This document shows positions 16,763 to 26,276 of a stretch of DNA of 37,715 nucleotides, piece by piece. The translations under genes were made by a program, and so were the position numbers. The DNA comes from Deltaproteobacteria bacterium HGW-Deltaproteobacteria-14 (lineage in GTDB: Bacteria > Myxococcota_A > UBA9042 > PHBI01). The notes beneath the pieces are model-generated. The model was not told the origin of the DNA and did not search any database. It saw only the letters and a list, made by a program, of their open reading frames with translations. The stretch's first letter is position 1. Every line of letters starts with the position of its first letter. The stretch covers positions 4,053 through 41,767 of the forward strand of contig PHBI01000050.1 of the NCBI GenBank assembly GCA_002841945.1, read 5' to 3'.

Positions 16763-19700
16763 ATGCCCACCGGCGCGGACACCCCCGCGGGACAGCGGCG
16801 CCGGCTCGTCAAGTTGGAGCTGGCGGCCGACGACGCCCTCCCTGGGGAGTTCGCGCCGTTTCGCCTGCCGCGGCGGCTGACCGCGACCTCCGTGAACGTC
16901 GACGGCGCCCTGGTTCGCGCCCTCGAGCTCTCCCTCAGCGGGACCCTCACCGCGGGCAGCCACGCGCTGCCCATCGGCCGGGACGTCGCGCTCGAGCTCA
17001 CGGTGGCCGAAGTGACCGGGTTCTCGCTGAGCGCCCGGGTCGGCGAGGAGGCGGGGCACCCCGTGCTGCTCGCCGGCGAGGTCCGCTTCGATCGACCGGT
17101 GGTCCTCGGCAACGTCCCCAAGGTCCTCGCGGCCCTGCCCTCGCTCTTCGAGGACAAGCGCCTCGCGGCCGTCAGCGGCTGGCTCGAGCGGATCGCCGCT
17201 CAGGACGTCCCCGGTGGGCTCGCCTCGACCCTACGAAAGGTGCTCATCCGCGCCACGCCCTGGGCTCGCGCTCCTGGCGAGGCCGACACCGCTCCGGCTG
17301 AGCCCCCGAGCGCGGAGCCGGTGACCACCACGCGCGGGCTCGTGCGCGTCCTGGCGAGCGGCGAGCAGCTCGCTCGCATCCACCTCAGCGGGATCACCCT
17401 GCGCCCGGCGGCCCGCGGGGCCCGCAGCGAGCTCGCCTTCGACGGCTATGTCAGCTGGGTGGACCAGCTCCCGCTGCCCTTCGCGCGAGTGGTCCTCCCA
17501 AACGCCGTTATTCCCGCTTTGCACAGGCGCATGAGCCGTCTGTTCTCGGGCAATCCGCTCGCTACCGCCGCATTGCACAACGAGCGCATCGCGTCCCCCC
17601 GGGCCCTCGCTCTCGGCTTCGGGCGCCTCGTCGAGGGCGCTCGCGGGCACGTCGCCTTCACCCTCGACACCGTCGCCCTCGAGCTCGGGCTGCGGCTCGC
17701 CGACGGCACCCGCTTGCGGGTCGAGGTCCCCCCCCTCGGGCGGGCGTCGGGCCACGCCCACGTCATGGTCTCGCAGGCCGGCGACGTGATGACGACCAGC
17801 CTCGAGGACGCCTCGATCCACGTGCCGACCGGCGAGCTCCAGGGCCGACTCTCCTGGACCGGCCCCCTCCCGGGGGCGCCCGACGCCGCACCCAACGGGA
17901 CCCGCCTGGCCTTCACCGCGGGCCCGGGGACCCGCTTCGAGCGCCTCGAGCTGCTGCTCGGGCTCGACCACCCCGGGGTCCGGGGGGAGACCCGCGCCAC
18001 CGTCGCGCTGACCGCCGCCACCGTCCGGGGCGGGGCCGACCTCGGCGCCGTCCGCCCGACCATCGACCTCGAGCTCGCCACCGCCTGGGCCCTCGCCGGG
18101 GAGCACCGCGACCCCCGGGGCCGCCTCCTACCCCGCGGGCAGGGCCGCGCCGAGGTCCGCGTCGCCAGCGACGCCGGGGCCATCGGGGTCGCGCTCGACG
18201 CGACCGCCGCCGCGACCCTGAGCGCCGAGCTTCATCACACCCCCATCCCCGAGCTGGGGCTGCGGGCGCCGCTCACGACGGCGGAGCTGGCGCTCGACGC
18301 GACGGCAGAGCTGCGCGCGACGCTCACCCGGCGCCGCGACGGCCAGCGGGTGGTCACCTCCGACGGCTCCAAGGCGCGCGCCGTGCTGCAACGCGGCATA
18401 GTGAAACACGGCGACATATCAATCATCTTTCCACCACGATCGCACGTCGATCTCGCAGTGCATGAGGCCGCGCTCGGCGACGACGGTCTGGGGCACGGGC
18501 GCGCGACCGCGCGCTGGGACCTCGGCGCGACCCCGCTCGAGCTCCACACCGACGCCGGGGTCTTCGCCATCCCGACGGACGCCGCGCGAACCGGCGCCCG
18601 CCAAGTCACGCTCAGCGCGGTCGGCGGGCTCACCGTGGGTCCCGCCACGGCCGACGAGGGCCCGCTCGAGCTCTGGACGCTGCTGGGCGACGACGCGCTC
18701 CGCGACGCGATCGTAGCGGCCGCGGAGCGCCTCGAGCCGCGCCTCGGTCGGTTCATCCGGGAGGTCTGGCGCGTCGCCCGCCGGGCCCGTCGGGTGCTCG
18801 ACGAGGAGGGGGTCAGCGAGCCCCGGGACGCCATCCCCCGCGAGCGGCTCGCCCGGCTCGTGGCCCGCGTCCTCGGCGACGCCCCCGCGCTCCCCAACCG
18901 CGCCCTGCCGATCGTCACCGCCGTGACCGACGGCCACGGGCTCGACGTGCCCGCGACGCGCGCGCTCCTCGACGCCGTGCTCCCGACCCACCACGGGTGG
19001 GATCGGACGATCGACCAGGTCCTCGACTGGCTCGCGATCCTGCTGTCGCCGACCGAGCCCCTGCCGCCGCGGGCGCGCCTGGCGGCGCCGCCGCTGGCCG
19101 AAGACCCCGCCCTGGCCTCGCTCCTCGCGGCGGTCCCGACCGCAGCCGCGCTCTACGCGGCCGCAGAAGGCGCGGCGCTGCCAGGCGACGAGCCCCTCGC
19201 CAGCGCCCTGCCCCGCCTCGCGCCCTACCTCGCCGACGCCCAGCTCGACGCGCTGCTCGAGAGCTACGACGCGGCGCTGCCGGCTCCCGCCCGCGACCGC
19301 GTCCACTACGTCCAAGCGCTCGCTCGGCGCGCGCGCCTGGTCGCCCAGTCCTACGGAGGCCTCGCGCACCTCCCTCAGGCGCTCGCCGTCGGGATCTTCC
19401 TCGGCGACGCCACCCTCGTTGCGCGCACCGCGTGCGCCCGCTACACCGCCCCGGACGAGGGCGCCCCGGGACCGACCGGGGTCGCCGCCATCCACGACAC
19501 CGTGCTCGGCCCGCGCGCGGTCGCGACCCTGCTCCAGGCCGGGCTCACGCCGGTGTGGCAGGGGCGGACGGTTCAGGTGAACCAGCGCCTGCTCCTCGAC
19601 TACCTCCTCGACCGCCCGCCGGGGTTCTCGCTGCAGGTGCTCGTCGAGCTCGCCGAGGGCTCGACGCGCGTCCTGGCGAGCGCGCTGAACGCGCTGCTCG

Positions 19701-21316
19701 ACCTCGAGCAGGACCTGCTCCGAGAGCCGCTCGACCTCCACGCCGTGCTCGGCGCCCGCCTCGGCGTCGCCCTCCCCCGCCGCGCGGACTTCATGGCCGA
19801 CGGCGCGACCCCGGAGGCGAGCTACTACGAGGCGCTCCACGCGACGGCGCGCTCCATCCTGTCCGCCGGCCGCCCCTACCTCGCCCTGCGGCAGCGCCTC
19901 CAGCGCGCCCGCGTGCCTCTCCGCGCACCCCGCCGCCGCCCCGGCAGCGCACGGCTCGAGGCCGCGGCGCAGGAGGCCGTCGCGAGCGCGGACGCCTTCG
20001 GTCACGCGCTCGACCTGTCGGACATCGGCGACGACACCCGCGGCGCCGCGGCCGCCGGCTACCGAGCCGCGTTCGACCGCTGCGCCGAGCTCCTCGCCGA
20101 CGCCCCCGACGCGCTCGAGGCGCCCTGGCTGCGCGCCTTCTTCGCCCGCAACCACGAGGCCCTCGTCGTCCGCTCCGCCGTCCAGAGCCACCTCGACGAC
20201 GTCGACGCGGTCAGGCGCTGGCTGTCGGTCCGATCAGGGGACACGCGCTGGCTCGAGCCCCCCGCGCGCCGGGGGCCGGGCGTCCAGGAGCTCGTCGCCG
20301 CCTTCGTCGACGCCCTCTACTTCGCGCCGGCGGACCGGGCCGCCCTGCGCGGCGACCCGCTAGTCGGCCTCCTGCTCCCGCACCCGCCCGGGCCCCTGAA
20401 CTTCACGGTCGTGAGCTGCATGGGCGTCATCACCGACGGCGCCCAGGGGCGAGAGCTCGCCGACACCTTCGCGCGCCTGGAGAGAGCCCGCGGCGTCCGG
20501 GTCGTGCGCGCCGATACCCGGACCCTGCGCTCCCTCGACGAGAACGCCCGGCGGGTCGTCGCCGCCATCTCCGAGGTCACGACGCCCTGGGGCTGGCTCG
20601 GCTACAGCCAGGGCTGCGCCAACGGGCTGGCGGCGGAGAGCCTGCTCGCGACCGGCCCCCCCGCCGGGCGGCGCCTCCTCGCCGGGCTCCGCACGCGGCA
20701 CCTGCTCTTCAGCGCGGCGAACGGCTCGACCCACGGCACCGGCGCCGACCTCAAGTTCGTCCGGGCCCTCGTCGCCGGGGACCTCGCCCTCAAGCGCTTC
20801 CAGGCGGACTTCAGCGCCCCGCTGGTCGAGCTCGCGCTCCGGGGCCTGCGCCTGGCGCTCGACTCACGGGACTTCGTCAAGACCCTCGGCGGCGCGCGCT
20901 CGCTGTCCCACGACGGCGTCGTGGCCCTCGCGCGCGACGGCTGCTTCGTCCCCCACGTCCCGACCACGTCGGTGCGCGGCCGGGTCAGCGCGGAGACCCT
21001 CCCCGAGGCGCTCGAGATGCTCTCGAACCTGCTCACCCACCAGAGCGGCAGCCCGGAGCACGACAGCCAGGTCTCCACGTCGGAGGCGGTCGCGTGGCCG
21101 GTCCACGTCGACGGCGACGCCGCGCGCACCCTCGAGGCGTGCGCCATCCCGGCGCGCGTCCAGGCGACCCACCACTGGGCGCCGCTCTCGCACGACGTCG
21201 AGTTCGTCCGTACCCAGCGCGACGTCGACCGAGCCATCTACGACTCACCGCGCGACCGCCTGGTGATGCCGTGGATCGAGGTCAACGCCCGCTTCGGCCT
21301 CATCCGCCCGCGGTGA
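16763..21316 (+). CDS. Giant protein with Ser-hydrolase-like C-terminal domain
   Basis: A 1,517-residue protein I cannot assign to a family. Residues 1 to about 640 are beta-rich, with repeated amphipathic strands such as VALELTVAEVTGFSLSAR. Residues about 650-1200 are largely helical and Ala/Leu/Arg-rich. From about 1214 the sequence turns into an alpha/beta pattern (FTVVSCMGVITDG) with GYSQG at 1280-1284, the nucleophile-elbow motif of alpha/beta hydrolases (Ser1282). Candidate His residues for a triad are 1470, 1471 and 1477. No signal peptide or membrane segment is present. It starts 18 bp after sdhB with a poor ribosome site, so it could be read from the sdh transcript. Two stretches (17500-17590 and 18398-18448) are AT-rich for this gene. 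A lipase- or esterase-like role is inference only. Confidence 0.8.
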   Translation: MPTGADTPAGQRRRLVKLELAADDALPGEFAPFRLPRRLTATSVNVDGALVRALELSLSGTLTAGSHALPIGRDVALELTVAEVTGFSLSARVGEEAGHPVLLAGEVRFDRPVVLGNVPKVLAALPSLFEDKRLAAVSGWLERIAAQDVPGGLASTLRKVLIRATPWARAPGEADTAPAEPPSAEPVTTTRGLVRVLASGEQLARIHLSGITLRPAARGARSELAFDGYVSWVDQLPLPFARVVLPNAVIPALHRRMSRLFSGNPLATAALHNERIASPRALALGFGRLVEGARGHVAFTLDTVALELGLRLADGTRLRVEVPPLGRASGHAHVMVSQAGDVMTTSLEDASIHVPTGELQGRLSWTGPLPGAPDAAPNGTRLAFTAGPGTRFERLELLLGLDHPGVRGETRATVALTAATVRGGADLGAVRPTIDLELATAWALAGEHRDPRGRLLPRGQGRAEVRVASDAGAIGVALDATAAATLSAELHHTPIPELGLRAPLTTAELALDATAELRATLTRRRDGQRVVTSDGSKARAVLQRGIVKHGDISIIFPPRSHVDLAVHEAALGDDGLGHGRATARWDLGATPLELHTDAGVFAIPTDAARTGARQVTLSAVGGLTVGPATADEGPLELWTLLGDDALRDAIVAAAERLEPRLGRFIREVWRVARRARRVLDEEGVSEPRDAIPRERLARLVARVLGDAPALPNRALPIVTAVTDGHGLDVPATRALLDAVLPTHHGWDRTIDQVLDWLAILLSPTEPLPPRARLAAPPLAEDPALASLLAAVPTAAALYAAAEGAALPGDEPLASALPRLAPYLADAQLDALLESYDAALPAPARDRVHYVQALARRARLVAQSYGGLAHLPQALAVGIFLGDATLVARTACARYTAPDEGAPGPTGVAAIHDTVLGPRAVATLLQAGLTPVWQGRTVQVNQRLLLDYLLDRPPGFSLQVLVELAEGSTRVLASALNALLDLEQDLLREPLDLHAVLGARLGVALPRRADFMADGATPEASYYEALHATARSILSAGRPYLALRQRLQRARVPLRAPRRRPGSARLEAAAQEAVASADAFGHALDLSDIGDDTRGAAAAGYRAAFDRCAELLADAPDALEAPWLRAFFARNHEALVVRSAVQSHLDDVDAVRRWLSVRSGDTRWLEPPARRGPGVQELVAAFVDALYFAPADRAALRGDPLVGLLLPHPPGPLNFTVVSCMGVITDGAQGRELADTFARLERARGVRVVRADTRTLRSLDENARRVVAAISEVTTPWGWLGYSQGCANGLAAESLLATGPPAGRRLLAGLRTRHLLFSAANGSTHGTGADLKFVRALVAGDLALKRFQADFSAPLVELALRGLRLALDSRDFVKTLGGARSLSHDGVVALARDGCFVPHVPTTSVRGRVSAETLPEALEMLSNLLTHQSGSPEHDSQVSTSEAVAWPVHVDGDAARTLEACAIPARVQATHHWAPLSHDVEFVRTQRDVDRAIYDSPRDRLVMPWIEVNARFGLIRPR

Positions 21317-21325
21317 ACCGCGACG

Positions 21326-24300
21326 TCAGGCCGTGTCGGCGCGGCTGAGCTTCTCGCGCAGGCGCTGGTTCTCGCTCAACAAGTCGTGGTGCTGAAACGC
21401 CTCGGCGACGCTCGCCTTGAGGACGTCCTCCGAGCAGGGCTTGAGCAGGTACTTGTAGATCGCGCCCTGGTTGATGGCGTCCTGGATGGTCTCGTAGTCC
21501 CCCTGACCGCTCAGGATGAGGCGCACGGCGAGCGGGTGCAGGTCCTTGACCCGGCGCAGCAGCTCGATCCCGCGCATCCCCGGCATCCGCTGGTCGGAGA
21601 TGATCACGCCGACCGGTCGCGTCGCCATGAGCTCGAGCGCCGCGGGGCCCGAGCTCGCCACCAGCACCTCGTAGCCGCTCAGCACGAGCATGCGCCCGAT
21701 GGCCCGGCTCACCAGCGGCTCATCGTCCACCAGCAGGACCGTGCGGTCCCCTTCGTCCCCGGCGGTGGGGAAGAGGGGCTCGCTGCGCTGCAAGAAGACC
21801 TCGAGCTCGGAAGCCGGCATGGGGCGCGCGTAGAGGTAGCCCTGGAGCACGTCGCACATGTTGCGACGCAAGAACGCGGCCTGGGCTTCGGTCTCGACCC
21901 CCTCCGCGACGACGCTGAGCCCCAGGTTGTGCGCCATCGCGATGATGGAGCGCGCGAGCCCGGCGTCACCTGGATTCGTGTGGACCTCGCGCACGAAGGT
22001 GCGATCGATCTTCAGCGTGGTGACCGGCAGGCGGCGCAGGTAGTTGAGGCTCGAGTAGCCGGTCCCGAAGTCGTCGATGGCGAGGCTCACGCCGAGGCGG
22101 CGGAGGTCGGCGAGGGTCGCGATGAAGGCGTCGGCGTTGTCGACGCCGAGGGACTCCGTCAGCTCGAGCTCGAGCATGCGCGGCGAGAGCCCGGTCGCCG
22201 CCAGGACCTCCGCGACGGTCGCGACGAGATCCGAGCGCCGGAACTGCGCCACGGACACGTTGACCGCCACGGGGAAGTCCGACAGCCCGGTCTCCTGCCA
22301 GGCACGGTTCTGGCGGCACGCCTGCTCCAGCGCCCAGCGGCCGATGGGGACGATGAGGCCGCTCTCCTCGGCGATCGGGATGAACTGCAGCGGCGGCACC
22401 AGGCCGCGCTCGGGGTGGCGCCAGCGGATGAGCGCCTCGGCGCCGCAGACGCGGCCGCTCCGCGCGTCGACCTGGGGCTGGTAGAAGAGCTCGAACTCGC
22501 CGTGGTCGAGGGCCTCCCGCAGCCGCACGTCGAGGTTGAAGCGCATCTCGAGCCGCGCGTTCATCTCTGCCTGAAAGCGGCGCAGCGTGTTCCGCCCGTC
22601 CGCCTTGGCCTGATACATCGCGATGTCGGCGCTGGTGAGCAGCACCTCGGGCTCGTCCGCGTCCACCGGGAAGGCGCTGACCCCGAGGCTCGCGGTGACG
22701 TAGCGCGCCTGCTCGCCGACCGTGAACGGCGCCGCGAGGGCGACGGTGAGGCGGCTGCCGACGAGGTCGAGCTCGGTCTCGTCGACGAGGTTCGGACACA
22801 GGATCACGAACTCGTCACCGCCGAGGCGCGCCACCGTGTCCCCGCGCCGCACCGCGCCGCGGAGGCGCCGGGAGACCTGCCGCAGCAGCGAGTCGCCGGC
22901 GGTGTGCCCGGCGGCGTCGTTGAAGACCTTGAACTCATCGAGATCGAGGACGATGACGCCGACCATGCGGTCGAGGCGCGCGGCGAGGTCGATGGCCTGG
23001 CGCAGGCGGTCGAGCGCGAGATCCCGGTTCGGCAGCCCGGTCAGCGCGTCGTGGGACGCCTGGTGGGCGAGCTGCAGCTCGAAGCGACGGCGGTCGCTCA
23101 CGTCGGTCATGATGCCGACGGCGTGGGTCACGCGCCCCGCCTCGTCGCGCACCGCCGCCAGGCGGAGCTCGCACCAGTAGCTCGCGCCGTCCTTGCGCCA
23201 CCCCTGGAAGGTGTGGGCGCTCTCGCGCCCGTGACCGACGGCGCTGTTGATCTCGTCGAGCAGCGCCTTGTCGGGCAGGCCTCCCAACAGCACGTCGAAG
23301 CCGCGACCGACCACCTCGTCCTCGGAGAACCCGGTGAGCCGCTCGAAGGCCGGGTTGGTCGAGGCGAACGCGACCTCGGGGCCGGCGATGATGACGACGA
23401 CGCCGTTGCTCGAGGCCTGAAGGGCGCGCTCGCTCACGAGGAGCGAGCGCGCGACGCGCTTGTGGGCGGTGACGTCGCGCAGCACGACGAGGTGCGCGGG
23501 GGCGCGCTCCCACACCGTGCTCGTAACGCGCAGCTCGACCGCTCGCACCTCCCCGTCCGGTCCGGGCAGGGCGACCTCGAAGCTCGGCGCGTCGCCGAGC
23601 GGCCACGGGAACGGTTGACCGACGCGAGCCGAGGTCGCGTCACCGAGGAGGGCGGCGACGGCGGGGTTGACGTAGCCGACGGTGCCGTCCGCCGCCACCA
23701 CGGCGGTCGCGTCGGCGCTGCTCGCGAGGACGTGCTCGAGCTGCCGCGCCTGCCGCTCGGCGATGATGAGCCGCGTCACGTCGTGGTTGACGACGATCGC
23801 GGCGGGGCCCCCCTCCTCGTCCTCGAGGGGGATCGCGTCGATGACGAGGGTGCGCTCCCGACCATCGAGGGTCGTCACGGAGACGAGCTCGCCGCGGCTC
23901 GGGCGCCGCTCCTCGATGGCCACGATCGACGCGCACGCGGAGAGCGGCAGGGGCTCGCCGGTCTCGAAGGAGCGCGCGTTGATGCGCTCACGCCAGGCGA
24001 CGTTATACGGATCGATATCGCCGCCCCAGATGGCGCGAGCGGCGAGGTTGCCGCCGACGGGCTGCCCGTGGGCGTCGAACAGCCAGATCCCGACCGGGAT
24101 CGCCTCGAGGATGCGCTTGAGGTTGCGCTCGCTCTGCTCGACCCGACGCTGCTCGCCGCTCTTCGCCCCCCCGTCCCGAATGACGACGAGGCGCACGGTG
24201 ACGCCATTGGGCAGCGCCACCGTGTCGCAGGCGCAGTCGACGTCCACGACGCTGCCGTCGGCCCGGCGGTGTCGGCCTCGGGCGGCGCAGCTGCTGGCTT

Positions 24301-24499
24301 CACTGCGAGACCCGGGCGTCACGATGTCGTCGGCGCAGAGCTCGAGGAACGCGGCGCGGGGATGCCCATAGTGCGCGAGCGCAGCGGCGTTCACGTCGAT
24401 GACGCGACCGGTCGCGACGTCGTGGACCCACATCGGGAGGGGATTCCGCTCGAAGTAGAGACGTGAGCCGTCGTCGGGGCCCTTCCCTTCTCGTTCCAT
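21326..24499 (-). CDS. PAS4-GGDEF-EAL-REC cyclic-di-GMP regulator
   Basis: A 1,057-residue cytoplasmic signalling protein. Four PAS domains occupy about 12-112, 128-240, 250-345 and 358-470. The GGDEF domain (about 480-640) has an intact GGDEF at 560-564 and an RxxD inhibitory site (Arg551-Asp554). The EAL domain (about 655-905) keeps EAL at 688-690, TES at 781-783, DDFGTG at 809-814 and EGVET at 866-870. So both synthesis and breakdown of c-di-GMP look possible. A C-terminal receiver (920-1040) has phospho-Asp969 and Lys1020 and ends in a short coiled coil. A C-terminal receiver after EAL is unusual. I chose the ATG at 24499; the longer frame starts with TTG and adds Arg-rich residues. The HDOD gene lies 136 bp upstream on the same strand. 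Confidence 0.92.
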   Translation of the reverse strand: MEREGKGPDDGSRLYFERNPLPMWVHDVATGRVIDVNAAALAHYGHPRAAFLELCADDIVTPGSRSEASSCAARGRHRRADGSVVDVDCACDTVALPNGVTVRLVVIRDGGAKSGEQRRVEQSERNLKRILEAIPVGIWLFDAHGQPVGGNLAARAIWGGDIDPYNVAWRERINARSFETGEPLPLSACASIVAIEERRPSRGELVSVTTLDGRERTLVIDAIPLEDEEGGPAAIVVNHDVTRLIIAERQARQLEHVLASSADATAVVAADGTVGYVNPAVAALLGDATSARVGQPFPWPLGDAPSFEVALPGPDGEVRAVELRVTSTVWERAPAHLVVLRDVTAHKRVARSLLVSERALQASSNGVVVIIAGPEVAFASTNPAFERLTGFSEDEVVGRGFDVLLGGLPDKALLDEINSAVGHGRESAHTFQGWRKDGASYWCELRLAAVRDEAGRVTHAVGIMTDVSDRRRFELQLAHQASHDALTGLPNRDLALDRLRQAIDLAARLDRMVGVIVLDLDEFKVFNDAAGHTAGDSLLRQVSRRLRGAVRRGDTVARLGGDEFVILCPNLVDETELDLVGSRLTVALAAPFTVGEQARYVTASLGVSAFPVDADEPEVLLTSADIAMYQAKADGRNTLRRFQAEMNARLEMRFNLDVRLREALDHGEFELFYQPQVDARSGRVCGAEALIRWRHPERGLVPPLQFIPIAEESGLIVPIGRWALEQACRQNRAWQETGLSDFPVAVNVSVAQFRRSDLVATVAEVLAATGLSPRMLELELTESLGVDNADAFIATLADLRRLGVSLAIDDFGTGYSSLNYLRRLPVTTLKIDRTFVREVHTNPGDAGLARSIIAMAHNLGLSVVAEGVETEAQAAFLRRNMCDVLQGYLYARPMPASELEVFLQRSEPLFPTAGDEGDRTVLLVDDEPLVSRAIGRMLVLSGYEVLVASSGPAALELMATRPVGVIISDQRMPGMRGIELLRRVKDLHPLAVRLILSGQGDYETIQDAINQGAIYKYLLKPCSEDVLKASVAEAFQHHDLLSENQRLREKLSRADTA

Positions 24500-24635
24500 G
24501 TCAGTCACCGCGGCGCTTGCGTGAGCGACGACTCGCCGTGTCGGGTCTGTCCCACCATGCGTGCGGATCGTAGCACGTCGCGCCCCCCCCGCCAACGGCG
24601 TCAGCGCCGCCCTTCCATGACGCTCTGGCGCTCAG

Positions 24636-25451
24636 CTACAGGGAGAACGTCTCGAGCAGCTCGTCGACCCGCCGACTCTGGCGGATGATGGCGCGGACGT
24701 CCGCCTGGCTGACGCCGAGGACCCCGAGCGCAGCGTGATCGTCGAGGCGCAGGCGGTCCTCCTCCTCGGTCGCGGCGAGCCATCTCCCGAGCCCGACGAC
24801 GAGGACCAGGTCGCGGTAGCGCCCGGCGGCGTGGGGACGAGCGGCGAAGCTGACCACCGCGCGGAGCTCCTCCGGCAGCTCCCACGCGTCGACGATGACG
24901 GTCCCGACGAGGGTGGTGAGGCTCTCGGCGGCCTCGAACGCGACCGCGGCGTCGATCCGGCGCCCCTGGTCGAGCGCGGTCTCGACCGCCATGCGGAAGG
25001 CGACGGCGCGCCCGACGTCCACGAGGAGCCCGGAGAGGAACGCTCGCTCCTCGTCGTCCCCCCGGACCTGCGCGACGACCTTGGTCCACAGCGCCGTGCG
25101 CAGCGCGTGGCGCCACAGCGCACGCAGCTCGGCGTCATAGCCCGGGAGGCGGATCACGTTGTCGGCGACGGCGGCGACGATCGCGACCTCCCGCAGCATG
25201 CGCACTCCGAGGCGCACCAGCGCCTGCCTGAGCGAGAGCACCGGGACGCGGCCGGCGAGCGCGACCGAGTTGGCGATCCGCATCACGTGCGCCGCCAGGG
25301 CGTGGTCGCCGTAGACGAGGGACTCGAAGCTCCGGACGTCCGACTCCTCATCGAGGGTCAGCAGCTTCCACGCGACCTGCGGCAAGAGCGGCACGCGCAC
25401 CGCGCCAGCGGCGAGCCGCGATTGGACGAGTTCGGTGAGAGCGGCTGACAC
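24636..25451 (-). CDS. HDOD domain signalling protein
   Basis: A 271-residue cytoplasmic protein made of one HDOD domain. The typical opening (VPLLPQVAWKLLTL, then FESLVYGDHALAAHVMRIANS), followed by LSLRQALVRLGVRML, is well conserved. The region corresponding to HD catalytic residues reads LSGLLVDVGRAVAF, without the His-Asp pair, so hydrolase activity is unlikely, as expected for HDOD. The start is GTG at 25451, with no strong ribosome site. HDOD proteins act in signal transduction, often beside receivers or c-di-GMP enzymes, by protein contacts. The next gene downstream on the same strand is the PAS-GGDEF-EAL-REC protein, which suggests a functional pair. Confidence 0.85.
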   Translation of the reverse strand: MSAALTELVQSRLAAGAVRVPLLPQVAWKLLTLDEESDVRSFESLVYGDHALAAHVMRIANSVALAGRVPVLSLRQALVRLGVRMLREVAIVAAVADNVIRLPGYDAELRALWRHALRTALWTKVVAQVRGDDEERAFLSGLLVDVGRAVAFRMAVETALDQGRRIDAAVAFEAAESLTTLVGTVIVDAWELPEELRAVVSFAARPHAAGRYRDLVLVVGLGRWLAATEEEDRLRLDDHAALGVLGVSQADVRAIIRQSRRVDELLETFSL

Positions 25452-25766
25452 GTGGCGTTATCCGAGCGCGTGAGCGCGGACCGTGGGTGAGGCCGAAGGG
25501 GCCGGCATTCGCTGAGGATCCAGTCCTCAACTATCGGGGGAATCCTCAACTGCTTGAGGCGTTTCGCCGGGCGGAGACCGGGACGCGGCGCGATCCGCAG
25601 CGGATCGCGCCGCCGCAGGGGAGAGCGTGGGCGGATCCCGACGGCGTCCCCCGAACGCGGCCTCGGGGGCGGCTCGGCGGGCTCCGGCGGGCGCGGCGCG
25701 CGCGTGACGCTTGCACGTTTGGCGCGCTCGCGTTAGCCGCGGGCATTCTCCAACGCCGGAGCTGGC
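25452..25766. other. Divergent HDOD/slyD intergenic region with repeats
   Basis: This 315 bp gap holds the control signals for both genes. TCCTCAACT occurs twice (25524-25532 and 25543-25551), 19 bp apart. Each copy is part of a small 6 bp hairpin: TGAGGA/TCCTCA at 25513-25529 and CCTCAA/TTGAGG at 25544-25559. The first copy is preceded by GGATCCAG and resembles 7416-7430 upstream of the Cys-rich lipoprotein. A long perfect hairpin follows at 25585-25613. The two hairpins and direct repeats look like regulator-binding sites. No coding frame is supported. Confidence 0.5.
25585..25613. repeat. Perfect 13 bp inverted repeat with 3 nt loop
   Basis: GCGGCGCGATCCG (25585-25597) pairs perfectly with CGGATCGCGCCGC (25601-25613) around CAG. 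It lies about 150 bp upstream of slyD and about 135 bp upstream of the HDOD gene. There is no T-run next to it, so an operator or cruciform is more plausible than a terminator. Confidence 0.7.
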
Positions 25767-26261
25767 ATGAAGCTGACGATCCAGAACGACCGTGTCGCCA
25801 CCCTCAACTTCGTCCTCAAGGACGACGACGGCGACATCATCGACGCCTCGGAGGCGGGAGATCCGCTCGTCTATCTGCACGGCCACGAGAACGTCGTGCC
25901 CGGGCTCGAGACCGCGCTCCTCGGCAAGTCCGCCGGTGACAAGGTCAAGGTCGTCGTGGAGCCCGAGGACGGCTACGGCGAGGCCACGACCGACGAGCTC
26001 CACGCGATCCCGCGCGAGGCGTTCGACGACGACATCGAGGCGGGGATGCTTGTCGAGCTCGAGGACGAGGACGGCGAGCTGATCCCCGTCTGGATCGCCG
26101 AGATCGAGGACGACGTCGTGCACGTCGACGTCGATCACCCGCTCGCGGGCATGCGCCTGCACTTCGACCTCGAGGTGCTCGACGTGCGCGCGGCGACCGA
26201 CGACGAGATCGCCCACGGGCACCCGCACTTCGAGGACGAGGACGAGGACGACGACGAGTAG
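25767..26261 (+). CDS. slyD: FKBP-type peptidyl-prolyl isomerase, SlyD class
   Basis: A 164-residue cytoplasmic foldase and chaperone of the SlyD class. The FKBP half-sites (PLVYLHGHENVVPGLETALLG, then EDGYGE) flank an insert-in-flap chaperone domain at about residues 70-120. The last 25 residues are almost entirely Asp/Glu with a few His (AHGHPHFEDEDEDDDE). This replaces the long His/Cys-rich nickel-binding tail of E. coli SlyD, so a role in nickel delivery is doubtful, though HGHPH could bind one metal. GGAG lies 6 nt before the ATG. The gene is transcribed alone, and a GC-rich hairpin follows the stop. Confidence 0.92.
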   Translation: MKLTIQNDRVATLNFVLKDDDGDIIDASEAGDPLVYLHGHENVVPGLETALLGKSAGDKVKVVVEPEDGYGEATTDELHAIPREAFDDDIEAGMLVELEDEDGELIPVWIAEIEDDVVHVDVDHPLAGMRLHFDLEVLDVRAATDDEIAHGHPHFEDEDEDDDE

Positions 26262-26276
26262 CCCGCGGGGCCGGTC

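Noticed and set aside
18997..21348. 783-codon plus-strand frame inside the giant gene
   Set aside because: It is extremely Arg/Pro-rich and out of frame with the well-formed 1,517-codon gene; no start or domain supports it.
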